From positions 2,229,501-2,293,500 of the forward strand of contig NZ_CP033043.1 in the NCBI RefSeq assembly GCF_003667825.1: a stretch of DNA of 64,000 nt, written 5' to 3'. Both the position numbers and the translations under genes were made by a program. Shown in pieces: positions 38,654 to 46,505 of this stretch. The notes beneath the pieces were generated by a model. That model worked only from the letters and a program-made list of their open reading frames with translations. It did no database searches and was not told the origin of the DNA. Origin of the DNA: Metabacillus litoralis. Its GTDB lineage: Bacteria; Bacillota; Bacilli; Bacillales; Bacillaceae. Position 1 is the stretch's first letter. Each line of letters starts with the position of its first letter.

Positions 38654-39952
38654 CTATTCACAGAAAATATGCTTCCCGATACGTTTAATTTGTGGTCTTC
38701 CCCAAATCCAAGAACTGGTGGCTGTATCTGGGTTAAAGTAATACACTGCATTCCCGGTTGGGTCAAATCCATTAATTGCATCCAAAACAGCTTTTTTCGC
38801 TGATTCATTTGGAGTTAACCAAATTTGCCCATCTGCTACTGCTGTAAAGGCACGTGGTTCAAAAATAACTCCTGAAACGGTATTTGGGAAAGTTGCACTA
38901 TTAACTCGGTTTAAAATGACAGCCGCAACAGCTACTTGTCCGATATACGGCTCACCACGAGCTTCTCCATAAACAGCGTTTGCCATTAATTTAATATCAT
39001 TTTGCGAAAATCCATTCGGCATGTTTACTGCAGTTGAATCTTTTTGGTCTTGATTCTTTTGCTGTTGTGGCTTTTGTTGCTGTTGATTCTGCTGTTGTTG
39101 TTGCTTTTGTTGCTGTTGAGTCTGCTGCTGTTGTTGCCCTTGTTGCTGTTGAGTCTGCTGCTGTTGTTGCTCTTGTTGCTGCTGATTCTGCTGCTGTTGT
39201 TGCCCTTGTTGCTGTTGAGTCTGCTGCTGTTGTTGTTTCTGTTGCTGTTGATTCTGATGTCGTTGTTGCTCTTGTTGCTGTTGATTCTGCTGTTGTTGTT
39301 TCTGTTGCTGTTGAGTCTGCTGTTGTTGCTCTTGTTGCTGTTGATTCTGCTGCTGTTGTTGTTTCTGTTGTTTCTGTTGCTGCTGATTCTGCTGCTTTTG
39401 TTCCTTTTGCTGCTGATTCTGTTGCTCTTGATTCTGTTGTTGTTTCTCTTGTTGTTGCTGGCTATTTGCTTGAGCTTTATATTGCTTTTCTTGCTGAATT
39501 CGTCTTTGCTCCGCAATCTTCCTTGCTTTTTGAATTTGCTGCTCTGAAGGTGCAGATTGAATATCTAACGGGACTCCGCCATAATGTGTAAATCTTCTTC
39601 CTTGGTTAATTTGTTTGTAAACCCAATCACTATAAAATTTAGTTGATTTTTGTAACATATCCTTGGTTTTTTGTCCAACTAATCCATCAACTTCCTCTAG
39701 ACCAAACATATTTTGGAAATTCTTAACTGCCCAATACGTGCTCCATCCGTAGACTCCATCAATCGGGCCATGATAATATCCGTTATATTGAAGCCTTGCC
39801 TGCAATTCAATTACATCACTTCCCGTTGCACCTCTTTGAATGGTTTGATCTGAAAAAGCATGTGCTACAGAAACGCCTTGTGAAAGAAATTGAAATGTGA
39901 TAGAAGTAAAAGCCATTACCACAACTATCAGCATTATGCGCATGTTTTTCAT
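38654..39952 (-). CDS. sleB: Spore cortex-lytic enzyme SleB with an expanded Gln-rich linker
   Basis: A 432-residue lytic transglycosylase that depolymerises spore cortex during germination. Signal peptide about 1-32; peptidoglycan-binding domain about 40-100 (GATGSDVIELQARLQYNGYY); catalytic domain about 311-432 starting at NAVYGEARGEP, with the catalytic Glu in GEARGE. Between them (about 163-303) lies a Gln-rich stretch broken by Asn, Thr, Glu, Lys and Gly. B. subtilis SleB is about 305 residues, so this linker accounts for the extra length. GAGGAGG precedes the ATG. It heads sleB-ypeB. A -35-like TGAATA lies upstream, but I could not complete a sigma-G promoter. Confidence 0.95.
   Translation of the reverse strand: MKNMRIMLIVVVMAFTSITFQFLSQGVSVAHAFSDQTIQRGATGSDVIELQARLQYNGYYHGPIDGVYGWSTYWAVKNFQNMFGLEEVDGLVGQKTKDMLQKSTKFYSDWVYKQINQGRRFTHYGGVPLDIQSAPSEQQIQKARKIAEQRRIQQEKQYKAQANSQQQQEKQQQNQEQQNQQQKEQKQQNQQQQKQQKQQQQQNQQQQEQQQQTQQQQKQQQQNQQQQEQQRHQNQQQQKQQQQQTQQQQGQQQQQNQQQQEQQQQQTQQQQGQQQQQTQQQQKQQQQQNQQQQKPQQQKNQDQKDSTAVNMPNGFSQNDIKLMANAVYGEARGEPYIGQVAVAAVILNRVNSATFPNTVSGVIFEPRAFTAVADGQIWLTPNESAKKAVLDAINGFDPTGNAVYYFNPDTATSSWIWGRPQIKRIGKHIFCE
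39044..39466 (-). repeat. CAG/CAA-type tandem repeat encoding the SleB Gln-rich linker
   Basis: About 420 bases of imperfect tandem repeat. On the coding strand the units are runs of CAA/CAG interrupted by AAT, ACT, GAG, AAA or GGC, giving protein units such as NQQQQEQQQQ and TQQQQKQQQQ with a period near 9-12 residues. Such DNA changes length easily by slippage or recombination. All other reading frames through it stay open and create false coding calls on both strands. Confidence 0.95.
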
Positions 39953-40118
39953 GTTGCTGCCTCCTCAAGTAGATGTAGTTGCTTAAACGTATTTTTTGTA
40001 GTCTTTGGTATTTTATTCATACTAAATAAAGACTTATCCAAAAGAAACAATTGATGGCAGCAATTCCTTTCAAAGATAATTTCTTAAAAACTCCTTAAAA
40101 TCAACAATGTTATCGAAA

Positions 40119-40146
40119 TTAAAAAAAACTGCCACTAAGGCAGTTT
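40119..40146 (-). terminator. Terminator of prsW
   Basis: 8-bp stem AAACTGCC/GGCAGTTT followed by a T-run on the minus strand; the prsW stop lies at the loop edge. Confidence 0.85.
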
Positions 40147-40797
40147 AGAATCAAATATCTTAATTCGTGCTTTTTTGGCTTTGTGTAAAGCGAACCACCA
40201 AAGAAACAGCATAAATGGAACCATAATATATTTCCAATTAAAATAATTTAATAAAATTGAATCATAAACAGTGTGTAATAAGATAGGGATTGAACAGGAT
40301 AATAAAATCCATTTTGTTCGATTTTTGATAACTGAAAATTTACCTTTCCCTAAATAATATCCCATAATCACTCCAAATAAAGCATGACTTGAAACCGGTA
40401 AAAGAGCGCGACCTAACGCGTATTCGACTCCATTTGCAAATAAATAAATAATATTCTCTAAAGTCGCAAATCCAAGAGAAACAGCTACACCATAGACAAT
40501 CCCATCGTAATGCTCATTAAATTGAACATGTTGATAGATCGTAAAAAATAAGACGAACCATTTGAAAAATTCTTCTAAAAATCCTACAGCAATAAAAGTA
40601 TATAAAAATTCAGAAGTAAACACTTTTTCAACTTCTAAAACATATTGAATAAACATTATCGGAAAAACAAGCAGAGCCCCAAAGATAAATGAACGAAACA
40701 CTAAATAGACCGGCTCTGATTCATACTGATCTCTCAAGTAAAAATAACTCAATAGTGCCAGACCCGGGGCAATGCCCGCAGATATAATTTCAATCAT
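40135..40797 (-). CDS. prsW: Intramembrane protease PrsW
   Basis: A 220-residue multi-span membrane protein. The catalytic Glu pair is in LEEFFKWF, and the conserved [15 protein letters not shown] lies in a later helix. In B. subtilis PrsW makes the first cut in the anti-sigma factor RsiW, releasing SigW in response to envelope stress. RsiW itself is not in this window. It is divergent from ansA and behind sleB on the same strand. Confidence 0.93.
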   Translation of the reverse strand: MIEIISAGIAPGLALLSYFYLRDQYESEPVYLVFRSFIFGALLVFPIMFIQYVLEVEKVFTSEFLYTFIAVGFLEEFFKWFVLFFTIYQHVQFNEHYDGIVYGVAVSLGFATLENIIYLFANGVEYALGRALLPVSSHALFGVIMGYYLGKGKFSVIKNRTKWILLSCSIPILLHTVYDSILLNYFNWKYIMVPFMLFLWWFALHKAKKARIKIFDSKLP

Positions 40798-40945
40798 TTA
40801 CAGGCCTCTTCTCCAAAATATCTTTTTATCTATTTAAAAGATTTTTTTATTCATGTAAGATTAACTTTATTAATCGTATCATGTTATCGTAGAATTGAAA
40901 ATGACAGAATAAAGCAGAATTTTATAGATTGAAGGAGTTTTCGTC

Positions 40946-41920
40946 ATGTCGAGAAAAAACATTTTACTTATTCACACTGGTGGAACCATTTCAATGAAGG
41001 AAGACGAAGAAACAGGAGAGGTTAAACCCGGAGAAAAAAACCCTCTAGTTGAACATATAAAAGAGGTACCTGATATTAACCTCATCTCAACAGAACTGTT
41101 TCACTTACCTTCACCACATATCACACCTTTAAATATGTTACAAATTAAAAATTATATAGAAGAAATGAAAAAAATAAAAAATATAGACGGTGTTGTTATT
41201 ACACACGGTACAGATACGTTAGAGGAAACTGCGTATTTCCTTGATGTCACGTTATCTTTATCAATTCCGATTGTTCTTACTGGTGCGATGAGATCAAGTA
41301 ATGAGCTAGGATCAGATGGGCTTTATAATCTTTTATCAGCCTTAAAAGTAGCTGCATCAGATTGTGCCAAAAACATGGGAGTTTTGGTTGTAATGAATGA
41401 TGAAATTCATACAGCAAAAAACGTAACAAAAACACATACAAGTAATGTAGCAACTTTTCAAAGCCCACAATATGGACCAATCGGAATGGTAAACAAAGGA
41501 GGCGTTTTCTTCCATCACACCCCTATTGTTACAAATCCACTTCATGCTGAAACACTTGATAAAAATGTTTTCTTAATCAAGGCGTTTGCCGGAATGGACG
41601 GCAGTCTACTAAATGGGATAGAACAGTTACAACCTGATGGACTAGTGATAGAAGCTTTAGGACAAGGTAACGTGCCACCTATGATGGTGCCTGGAATCAA
41701 GAACCTACTAAATAAAAAAATACCTATTGTTCTTGTATCTCGCTGCTTTAATGGCATTGCTCAGGATGTGTATGGATATGAAGGTGGAGGACGACAGTTA
41801 AAAGAATTAGGTGTTATTTTTAGCAACGGACTAAATGGACAAAAAGCAAGAATCAAGCTAATGATTGCGCTAGAAACAACAAAAGATCAACAAGCTCTAG
41901 AAACAATTTTTGCAACGTAA
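40946..41920 (+). CDS. ansA: Type I (cytoplasmic) L-asparaginase
   Basis: A 324-residue asparaginase that hydrolyses asparagine to aspartate and ammonia. The first catalytic Thr is Thr14 in IHTGGTIS; the second Thr with its Asp is in THGTDTLEETA. There is no signal peptide, so it acts in the cytoplasm. AAGGAG lies upstream of the ATG. It is divergent from prsW and convergent with ypdA. In B. subtilis ansA is elsewhere, with ansB, so this is a rearranged or extra copy. Confidence 0.93.
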   Translation: MSRKNILLIHTGGTISMKEDEETGEVKPGEKNPLVEHIKEVPDINLISTELFHLPSPHITPLNMLQIKNYIEEMKKIKNIDGVVITHGTDTLEETAYFLDVTLSLSIPIVLTGAMRSSNELGSDGLYNLLSALKVAASDCAKNMGVLVVMNDEIHTAKNVTKTHTSNVATFQSPQYGPIGMVNKGGVFFHHTPIVTNPLHAETLDKNVFLIKAFAGMDGSLLNGIEQLQPDGLVIEALGQGNVPPMMVPGIKNLLNKKIPIVLVSRCFNGIAQDVYGYEGGGRQLKELGVIFSNGLNGQKARIKLMIALETTKDQQALETIFAT

Positions 41921-41932
41921 ACACTACAGAAA

Positions 41933-41968
41933 AACAGGGAGCATTAATTTGTCTCCCTGTTATCTTTT
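41933..41968. terminator. Bidirectional terminator between ansA and ypdA
   Basis: 9-bp stem AACAGGGAG/CTCCCTGTT; ATCTTTT follows on the plus side and TTTTTC on the minus side. It ends both convergent genes. Confidence 0.85.
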
Positions 41969-42925
41969 ATTGCGGAGTGCCTCACATATTAACTGACCGT
42001 GAAATCGTCCATTCTCAATGAATATTTCGTTTGCATTATTTCCAGCTGCAATTACACCCGCAATAAAAATCCCTTCAATATTTGTCTCCATTGTATCTGG
42101 GTTGTGAGTCGGTCGACCAGTTTCAGCATTGATTGTTACACCCATATTTCTAAGAAATTTGTGATCTGGATGATAGCCCGTCATAGCAAAAACAAAATCA
42201 TTCTTTATCCGCTTCTCTTCATCACCCACAACATATTTAACGGATGTTTCCCCAATCTCAAGAACATGTGCTTGAAACTCCATTTTTATTATTTCATTTT
42301 TTACAAGTGATTCAAATTCTGGCAAAATCCATGGTTTTACACTTTTAGAGTACTCAGCTCCCCTGTATAAAACAGTTACCCTTGCTCCTGCTTTAACTAA
42401 TTCTAACGCGGCATCAACACTTGAGTTTTTACCACCAATAACGACGACATCTTTGTCAAAGTATGGATGTGCTTCCTTAAAATAGTGAAATACTTTGGGT
42501 AAATCTTCACCAGGTAAATTCATTAAATTTGGATGATCATAATATCCTGTTGCGATCACAACCTGTTTTGCTTCATACGTTTGTTTATTTGTCATAACTA
42601 TAAATTTTTGATTTTCTTTTTTTTCAATTTTTTCAACTTTTTCAAAAGCATTGATTCTTAGTTGTTTTCTTTTTACAACTTCACGATAATAAGCCAAAGC
42701 TTGGTTACGAACAGGCTTACGATTTTCAGTAATAAAAGGTATATTTCCAATTTCTAGTTTTTCACTTGAGCTGAAAAACGTTTGATGTGTGGGATAATGA
42801 TAGATTGCATTCACAATATTTCCTTTTTCAATAACAAGTGGTTTAGTACCAAGCTCTTCTAATTCAATGGCTGCAGATAATCCACAGGGACCTCCACCTA
42901 CAATAATTATTTCTTCCTTTATCAA
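41960..42925 (-). CDS. ypdA: Bacillithiol disulfide reductase YpdA (Bdr)
   Basis: A 321-residue FAD/NADPH-dependent oxidoreductase. The FAD motif GGGPCGLSAAIELEE is at the N-terminus and a second dinucleotide motif, VVIGGKNSSVDAALEL, is in the middle. It has no redox CxxC, as expected for this family, which reduces oxidised bacillithiol. This implies the organism uses bacillithiol. It is convergent with ansA. Confidence 0.93.
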   Translation of the reverse strand: MIKEEIIIVGGGPCGLSAAIELEELGTKPLVIEKGNIVNAIYHYPTHQTFFSSSEKLEIGNIPFITENRKPVRNQALAYYREVVKRKQLRINAFEKVEKIEKKENQKFIVMTNKQTYEAKQVVIATGYYDHPNLMNLPGEDLPKVFHYFKEAHPYFDKDVVVIGGKNSSVDAALELVKAGARVTVLYRGAEYSKSVKPWILPEFESLVKNEIIKMEFQAHVLEIGETSVKYVVGDEEKRIKNDFVFAMTGYHPDHKFLRNMGVTINAETGRPTHNPDTMETNIEGIFIAGVIAAGNNANEIFIENGRFHGQLICEALRNKR

Positions 42926-42992
42926 TGAATTTCTCTCCCAACTTTAAAGATTAATGTTTTTAAAAAAAAATCGATACCTTACCAAGAAAAAT

Positions 42993-43040
42993 AAAAAAAG
43001 AGAATGACTAAGTCAGCCCTCCTACTCAGGTCAATCACTC
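42993..43040 (-). terminator. Probable terminator of gudB
   Basis: An imperfect stem (GAGTGA with TCATTCTC, and CTGAGT with ACTTAG) followed by seven T on the minus strand, about 70 bases after gudB. Confidence 0.6.
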
Positions 43041-43109
43041 TATTGTGAAGAGTAAAGAGTATGAGCGGCTAGACATAAAGTCACCCTCTTATATCATGTA
43101 AGATTTTTC

Positions 43110-44381
43110 TTAAATCCAGCCTCTAAACCTAGATGCTTCGGCCATCTTTCGTACACCAACCATATATGCTGCCAAACGCATGTCGACTCGTCTATTCTGA
43201 CTCGTCTCGTATATGTTATTAAATGACTTAACCATTACTTGTTCAAGCTTCTCTTCGACTTCTTCTTCTGTCCAGTAATAGCCCTGATTATTTTGGACCC
43301 ATTCAAAATAAGAAACCGTCACTCCACCAGCACTCGCCAAAACATCTGGTACTAGTAAAATACCTCGATCTGAAAGAATTTTTGTTGCTTCAAGTGTAGT
43401 TGGGCCATTCGCAGCTTCTACTACAATGCTAGCACGAATGTTCCCAGCATTTTCCTCAGTAATTTGATTTTCAATGGCAGCAGGTACAAGAATATCACAA
43501 TCTAATTCAAGTAGTTCTTTGTTTGAAATTGTATCATTAAATAATTTCGTAACAGTACCAAAACTATCACGACGATCAAGTAAATAATCAATGTCTAGAC
43601 CATTCGGATCGTGAAGACCACCATAAGCATCAGAAATACCTACAATTTTAGCTCCTGCATCATGCATAAATTTTGATAAGTAACTTCCAGCATTACCAAA
43701 TCCCTGTACAACAACTCGAGCGCCTTCTAGTTCAATTCCCTTTTTCTTAGCGGCTTCACGAATACATATAGTTACACCTTTTGCTGTAGCCGATTCACGT
43801 CCATGTGAACCACCTAATACCAAGGGCTTACCTGTAATAAAACCAGGATTATTAAATTCATCAATTCGGCTGTATTCATCCATCATCCATGCCATGATTT
43901 GTGAATTAGTAAATACATCAGGCGCTGGAATATCCTTTGTTGGTCCAACAATTTGACTTATTGCTCGGACATATCCTCGGCTTAGTCGCTCTAACTCTCT
44001 AAATGACATATCCCTAGGATCACAAACAATTCCGCCTTTTCCGCCACCATATGGAAGGTCAACTATTCCACATTTTAAACTCATCCAAATGGATAATGCC
44101 TTAACCTCTTTTTCGGTTACATTTGGATGGAAGCGAATACCTCCCTTTGTAGGGCCAACGGCATCGTTATGTTGAGCACGGTATCCAGTAAATATTTTAA
44201 CGGAACCATCATCCATTCGAACTGGAATTTTCACCGTCATTAATCTTATTGGTTCTTTTAATAATTCATATACTTCCTCTGGGTACCCAAGCTTATCAAG
44301 GGCATTATGTATCACCGTTTGTGTTGATTTCAACACGTCCAATTTATCATTTTGTGCATCGGTGTTTTTCTCGGCTACCAT
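43110..44381 (-). CDS. gudB: NAD-specific glutamate dehydrogenase
   Basis: A 423-residue catabolic glutamate dehydrogenase converting glutamate to 2-oxoglutarate and ammonia. Motifs: GPTKGGIRFHP, LPYGGGKGGIVCDP (catalytic Lys) and VVQGFGNAGSY (NAD). The stretch TEKEVKALSIWM has a single VKA, so the three-residue duplication that inactivates gudB in laboratory B. subtilis 168 is absent and the enzyme should be active. Monocistronic, with a promoter at 44440-44467. Confidence 0.96.
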   Translation of the reverse strand: MVAEKNTDAQNDKLDVLKSTQTVIHNALDKLGYPEEVYELLKEPIRLMTVKIPVRMDDGSVKIFTGYRAQHNDAVGPTKGGIRFHPNVTEKEVKALSIWMSLKCGIVDLPYGGGKGGIVCDPRDMSFRELERLSRGYVRAISQIVGPTKDIPAPDVFTNSQIMAWMMDEYSRIDEFNNPGFITGKPLVLGGSHGRESATAKGVTICIREAAKKKGIELEGARVVVQGFGNAGSYLSKFMHDAGAKIVGISDAYGGLHDPNGLDIDYLLDRRDSFGTVTKLFNDTISNKELLELDCDILVPAAIENQITEENAGNIRASIVVEAANGPTTLEATKILSDRGILLVPDVLASAGGVTVSYFEWVQNNQGYYWTEEEVEEKLEQVMVKSFNNIYETSQNRRVDMRLAAYMVGVRKMAEASRFRGWI

Positions 44382-44439
44382 TAAAGTTAACCTCCTAGAT
44401 CTAATCAGTAAATGAAAGAATGTCCACCTTTCATGACAT

Positions 44440-44467
44440 AGTATACACTCTCAAGCCGCTTATGCAA
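44440..44467 (-). promoter_or_regulatory. Promoter of gudB
   Basis: TTGCAT and TATACT with a 16-base spacer, about 60 bases upstream of gudB. A small hairpin, GAAAG/CTTTC, lies just downstream. Confidence 0.6.
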
Positions 44468-44601
44468 AGAAGAAAAAAGATATTCTTTATAAATTCACAA
44501 CAACTAATCTAACGTTATCTTTACTTGTCATTTTTAATTAATCCTAATTACATTAAAGACTTTCTTATCGTTTGTTATTTGAATTATTTCATACACCGAA
44601 T

Positions 44602-44660
44602 AAGAAAAAGAGGTGACTTTAGCTAACAGCCTTTACAATGACCGTTTGCATAAACTCACC
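44602..44660 (-). terminator. Probable terminator of mecB
   Basis: 10-base arms, GGTGAGTTTA and TAAAGTCACC with one mismatch, around a 29-base loop, followed by CTCTTTTTC. It lies about 30 bases after the mecB stop. Confidence 0.55.
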
Positions 44661-44687
44661 AATATCTTCATAACTTATAATAAAAAG

Positions 44688-45290
44688 TTATCTTTCTCTA
44701 TTTTTTAACCAAAAGTGGTTGTAAATTTGCTCAACAGCATCATGTTGCATGATTGTTTTTCCATACTCCGTTAATCTATGGACCGTCAAAGTTGATGGAC
44801 TTCCATACTCTGCTAAGATGGCTACTAAATCATCAATGTTCATAGGCTGGTCGTCACTTAATAACAAGTAATATCTTTCTTGGAAATAAACGACCATTCC
44901 ATCCAAGATGTCTTGGTGATATAAATAATGTGATAACTGAATGATCGCTTCAAATGACTCAAACTCATAAATAACATCGAAGCTTTCATCCACCTTCACT
45001 TGCATCTCAATATAATCGTCTGAAAAGTCATCCTCTAAATCATCAGAATCATTGGAATTTGTAACGATAATAACCATCCCTTGAGCATGAAGTGAATACA
45101 CCTCAACAGCGATTGGTCCATGCGCCTCAAAGCCCAGCTCAACACTAGCTTCAGTCATCATATCTCTAAATAATTGATGGACTTTTAATGAGTCTTTCCA
45201 GAGATCTTCCTTAGTTAAACCTCTATCATGCAAGTCATCTGTAGTTAAAAAAATTTTAATTTTATCATAGTTTAGTCGCTCTAGCCGCAT
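44688..45290 (-). CDS. mecB: MecA-family adaptor protein YpbH/MecB
   Basis: A 200-residue MecA paralogue that delivers substrates to the ClpCP protease. The N-terminal target-binding domain starts MRLERLNYDKIKIFLT; an acidic linker (about residues 90-105, NDSDDLEDDFSDD) joins it to the C-terminal ClpC-binding domain. The frame is open to 45320, but the ATG at 45290 has GCAGGAGGG upstream and the family start. In B. subtilis it influences competence and sporulation less strongly than MecA. Confidence 0.9.
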   Translation of the reverse strand: MRLERLNYDKIKIFLTTDDLHDRGLTKEDLWKDSLKVHQLFRDMMTEASVELGFEAHGPIAVEVYSLHAQGMVIIVTNSNDSDDLEDDFSDDYIEMQVKVDESFDVIYEFESFEAIIQLSHYLYHQDILDGMVVYFQERYYLLLSDDQPMNIDDLVAILAEYGSPSTLTVHRLTEYGKTIMQHDAVEQIYNHFWLKNRER

Positions 45291-45321
45291 CCCATACCCT
45301 CCTGCCGTGAGACCGCTCAAT

Positions 45322-45336
45322 ATACAATCATTGTAT
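45322..45336. promoter_or_regulatory. 15-base palindrome upstream of mecB
   Basis: ATACAAT-C-ATTGTAT, perfect 7-base arms with a one-base centre, 31 bases before the mecB start. It may be a repressor operator or part of an AT-rich promoter; no protein can be assigned. Confidence 0.4.
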
Positions 45337-45407
45337 GATTTACATACGAGATGGTTCTAATATTTTTTTACAGTTTACACTCTTCAGCAGATTTAGACAA
45401 GAAATAA

Positions 45408-46337
45408 CTATTGATTTTTCATACCTAATCTATCCCTTAGCCAAGATTCCCAGTGTTGTTTATCCTCCCCAAGTAAAAAGCTTGCATAAGGTTCAAGTAT
45501 TTGCGGAGTTACCTTTGAAAAAGCTTTTCCTCCTAGTCCAATTTGAAGGCTATCATATTTTAAAGAAAGCTCATCTACAAGTTCCAACGTTTTTTTTACA
45601 TTACTTACTAAAGTACAAGATAAAAACAAAAATTCCGGCTTAACTTCATTAAGAACAATATCAATATCTCCCTCAGCAATACTTGTTCCTAAATAAATAA
45701 CTTCGAAACCTTTTCTTCTTAAATATAATGTAAAAATTAATAGCCCTAATTCATGTGATTCTTCCGGTCCACATACCCCAATAACTTTAGGTAACAAACC
45801 ATCTACAGGTAATGTATGCAAAATCATCCCTATTCGCGAACGTAAAAAAGATGAAGCAAAGTGTTCATGTGCTGAAGTTATCTTTCCATTTTCCCATTTG
45901 TCCCCAATTTTAACTAACAAAGTACCTAATATCTCGATTACTACTTTGTCCACTGAATATAGGCTGAATGCCTTATTTAAAAGATCATGTGCTGTGCTTT
46001 CATCAAATTTTAAGAGAGCATAAAGTAATTCTTCCATTAAATCTTCTGAGTAATCAATCTGTTCTCCATCTGTTTTCAACTCAACTTGTTCGTTTATAGA
46101 TGCCTGGTTCGTTTCAAGTAAGTTAACCGCTTGACTGATCGTAAAGCCCTTATCCACTTTTGTAATAAGCCACTTTAAAATTTTTATATGCTCCTCTGTA
46201 TATAAACGGTGACCTGATTCATTCCTAATTGGTGCAATCATATTATATCTTCGTTCCCAGGCCCGTAATGTTCCAGCTTGAATTCCAAGCATTTTTGAAA
46301 CTGCCTTTATATTATATTTGCCTTCATGATTCGACAT
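45408..46337 (-). CDS. MerR-type regulator with B12-binding domain (CarH-like)
   Basis: A 309-residue protein. Residues 8-75 are a MerR winged helix (LGIQAGTLRAWERRYN...GHRLYTEEH). A four-helix cobalamin cap follows, with Trp148-x9-Glu158-His159, exactly the spacing of the CarH photoreceptor signature. The Rossmann B12 domain has Glu193-x-His195-xx-Gly198 (GPEESHELG), where His195 would be the lower cobalt ligand, and later GLGG. CarH proteins bind DNA as adenosylcobalamin tetramers in the dark and let go in light. No carotenoid genes are nearby, so the target is unknown; autoregulation is suggested by repeats at its own promoter. B. subtilis has no gene here. Confidence 0.85.
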   Translation of the reverse strand: MSNHEGKYNIKAVSKMLGIQAGTLRAWERRYNMIAPIRNESGHRLYTEEHIKILKWLITKVDKGFTISQAVNLLETNQASINEQVELKTDGEQIDYSEDLMEELLYALLKFDESTAHDLLNKAFSLYSVDKVVIEILGTLLVKIGDKWENGKITSAHEHFASSFLRSRIGMILHTLPVDGLLPKVIGVCGPEESHELGLLIFTLYLRRKGFEVIYLGTSIAEGDIDIVLNEVKPEFLFLSCTLVSNVKKTLELVDELSLKYDSLQIGLGGKAFSKVTPQILEPYASFLLGEDKQHWESWLRDRLGMKNQ

Positions 46338-46368
46338 GGTAAATCCCCCAATATGTACTTATATAGAA

Positions 46369-46397
46369 ATTATATAAGATAGATCAACTTGTGTAAA
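46369..46397 (-). promoter_or_regulatory. Promoter of the CarH-like gene
   Basis: TTTACA and TATAAT with a 17-base spacer. The start codon lies about 33 bases downstream of -10. Confidence 0.75.
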
Positions 46398-46408
46398 CTT
46401 TGTATAAC
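46386..46408 (-). promoter_or_regulatory. Candidate operator repeats at the CarH-like promoter
   Basis: Minus-strand direct repeat: TATACAAAGTT followed at once by TACACAAGTT, covering the -35. Both contain TTnTACA or TTTACA cores similar to CarH half-sites, but their offset is 9 rather than the 11 bases reported for CarH sites, so the assignment is tentative. Confidence 0.4.
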
Positions 46409-46416
46409 AAATGAAT

Positions 46417-46446
46417 AAACCATGCTTAATATCAGCATGGTTTTAT
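46417..46446. terminator. Terminator between ypbG and the CarH-like gene
   Basis: 10-bp stem AAACCATGCT/AGCATGGTTT with a 7-base loop. The T-run is better on the plus strand (TTTTAT) than on the minus (TATTCATTT), but it lies in the right place to end ypbG. Confidence 0.6.
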
Positions 46447-46505
46447 AAAGATGATTCGTATCCCATATTCTCTAAAAATTTGTGGATTATCACATCTGAA
46501 TCATT

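Noticed and set aside
39044..39466. CRISPR-like periodic repeat
   Set aside because: The repeat is a low-complexity codon repeat inside the sleB gene with no unique spacers and no cas genes nearby.
39034..39591. Long open frames on both strands across the SleB repeat (Ala/Val-rich, Leu-rich and Asn/Ser-rich products)
   Set aside because: They arise because the CAA/CAG repeat has no stops in any frame. They have no ribosome binding site and no plausible protein composition.
39953..40020. Sigma-G promoter of sleB
   Set aside because: A TGAATA -35 is present, but no acceptable -10 is found at 17-18 bases, so it was not listed as a feature.
44640..44690. Tiny reading frame with a GGTGA site after mecB
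   Set aside because: Nine codons only; the sequence is better explained as one arm and loop of the mecB terminator.
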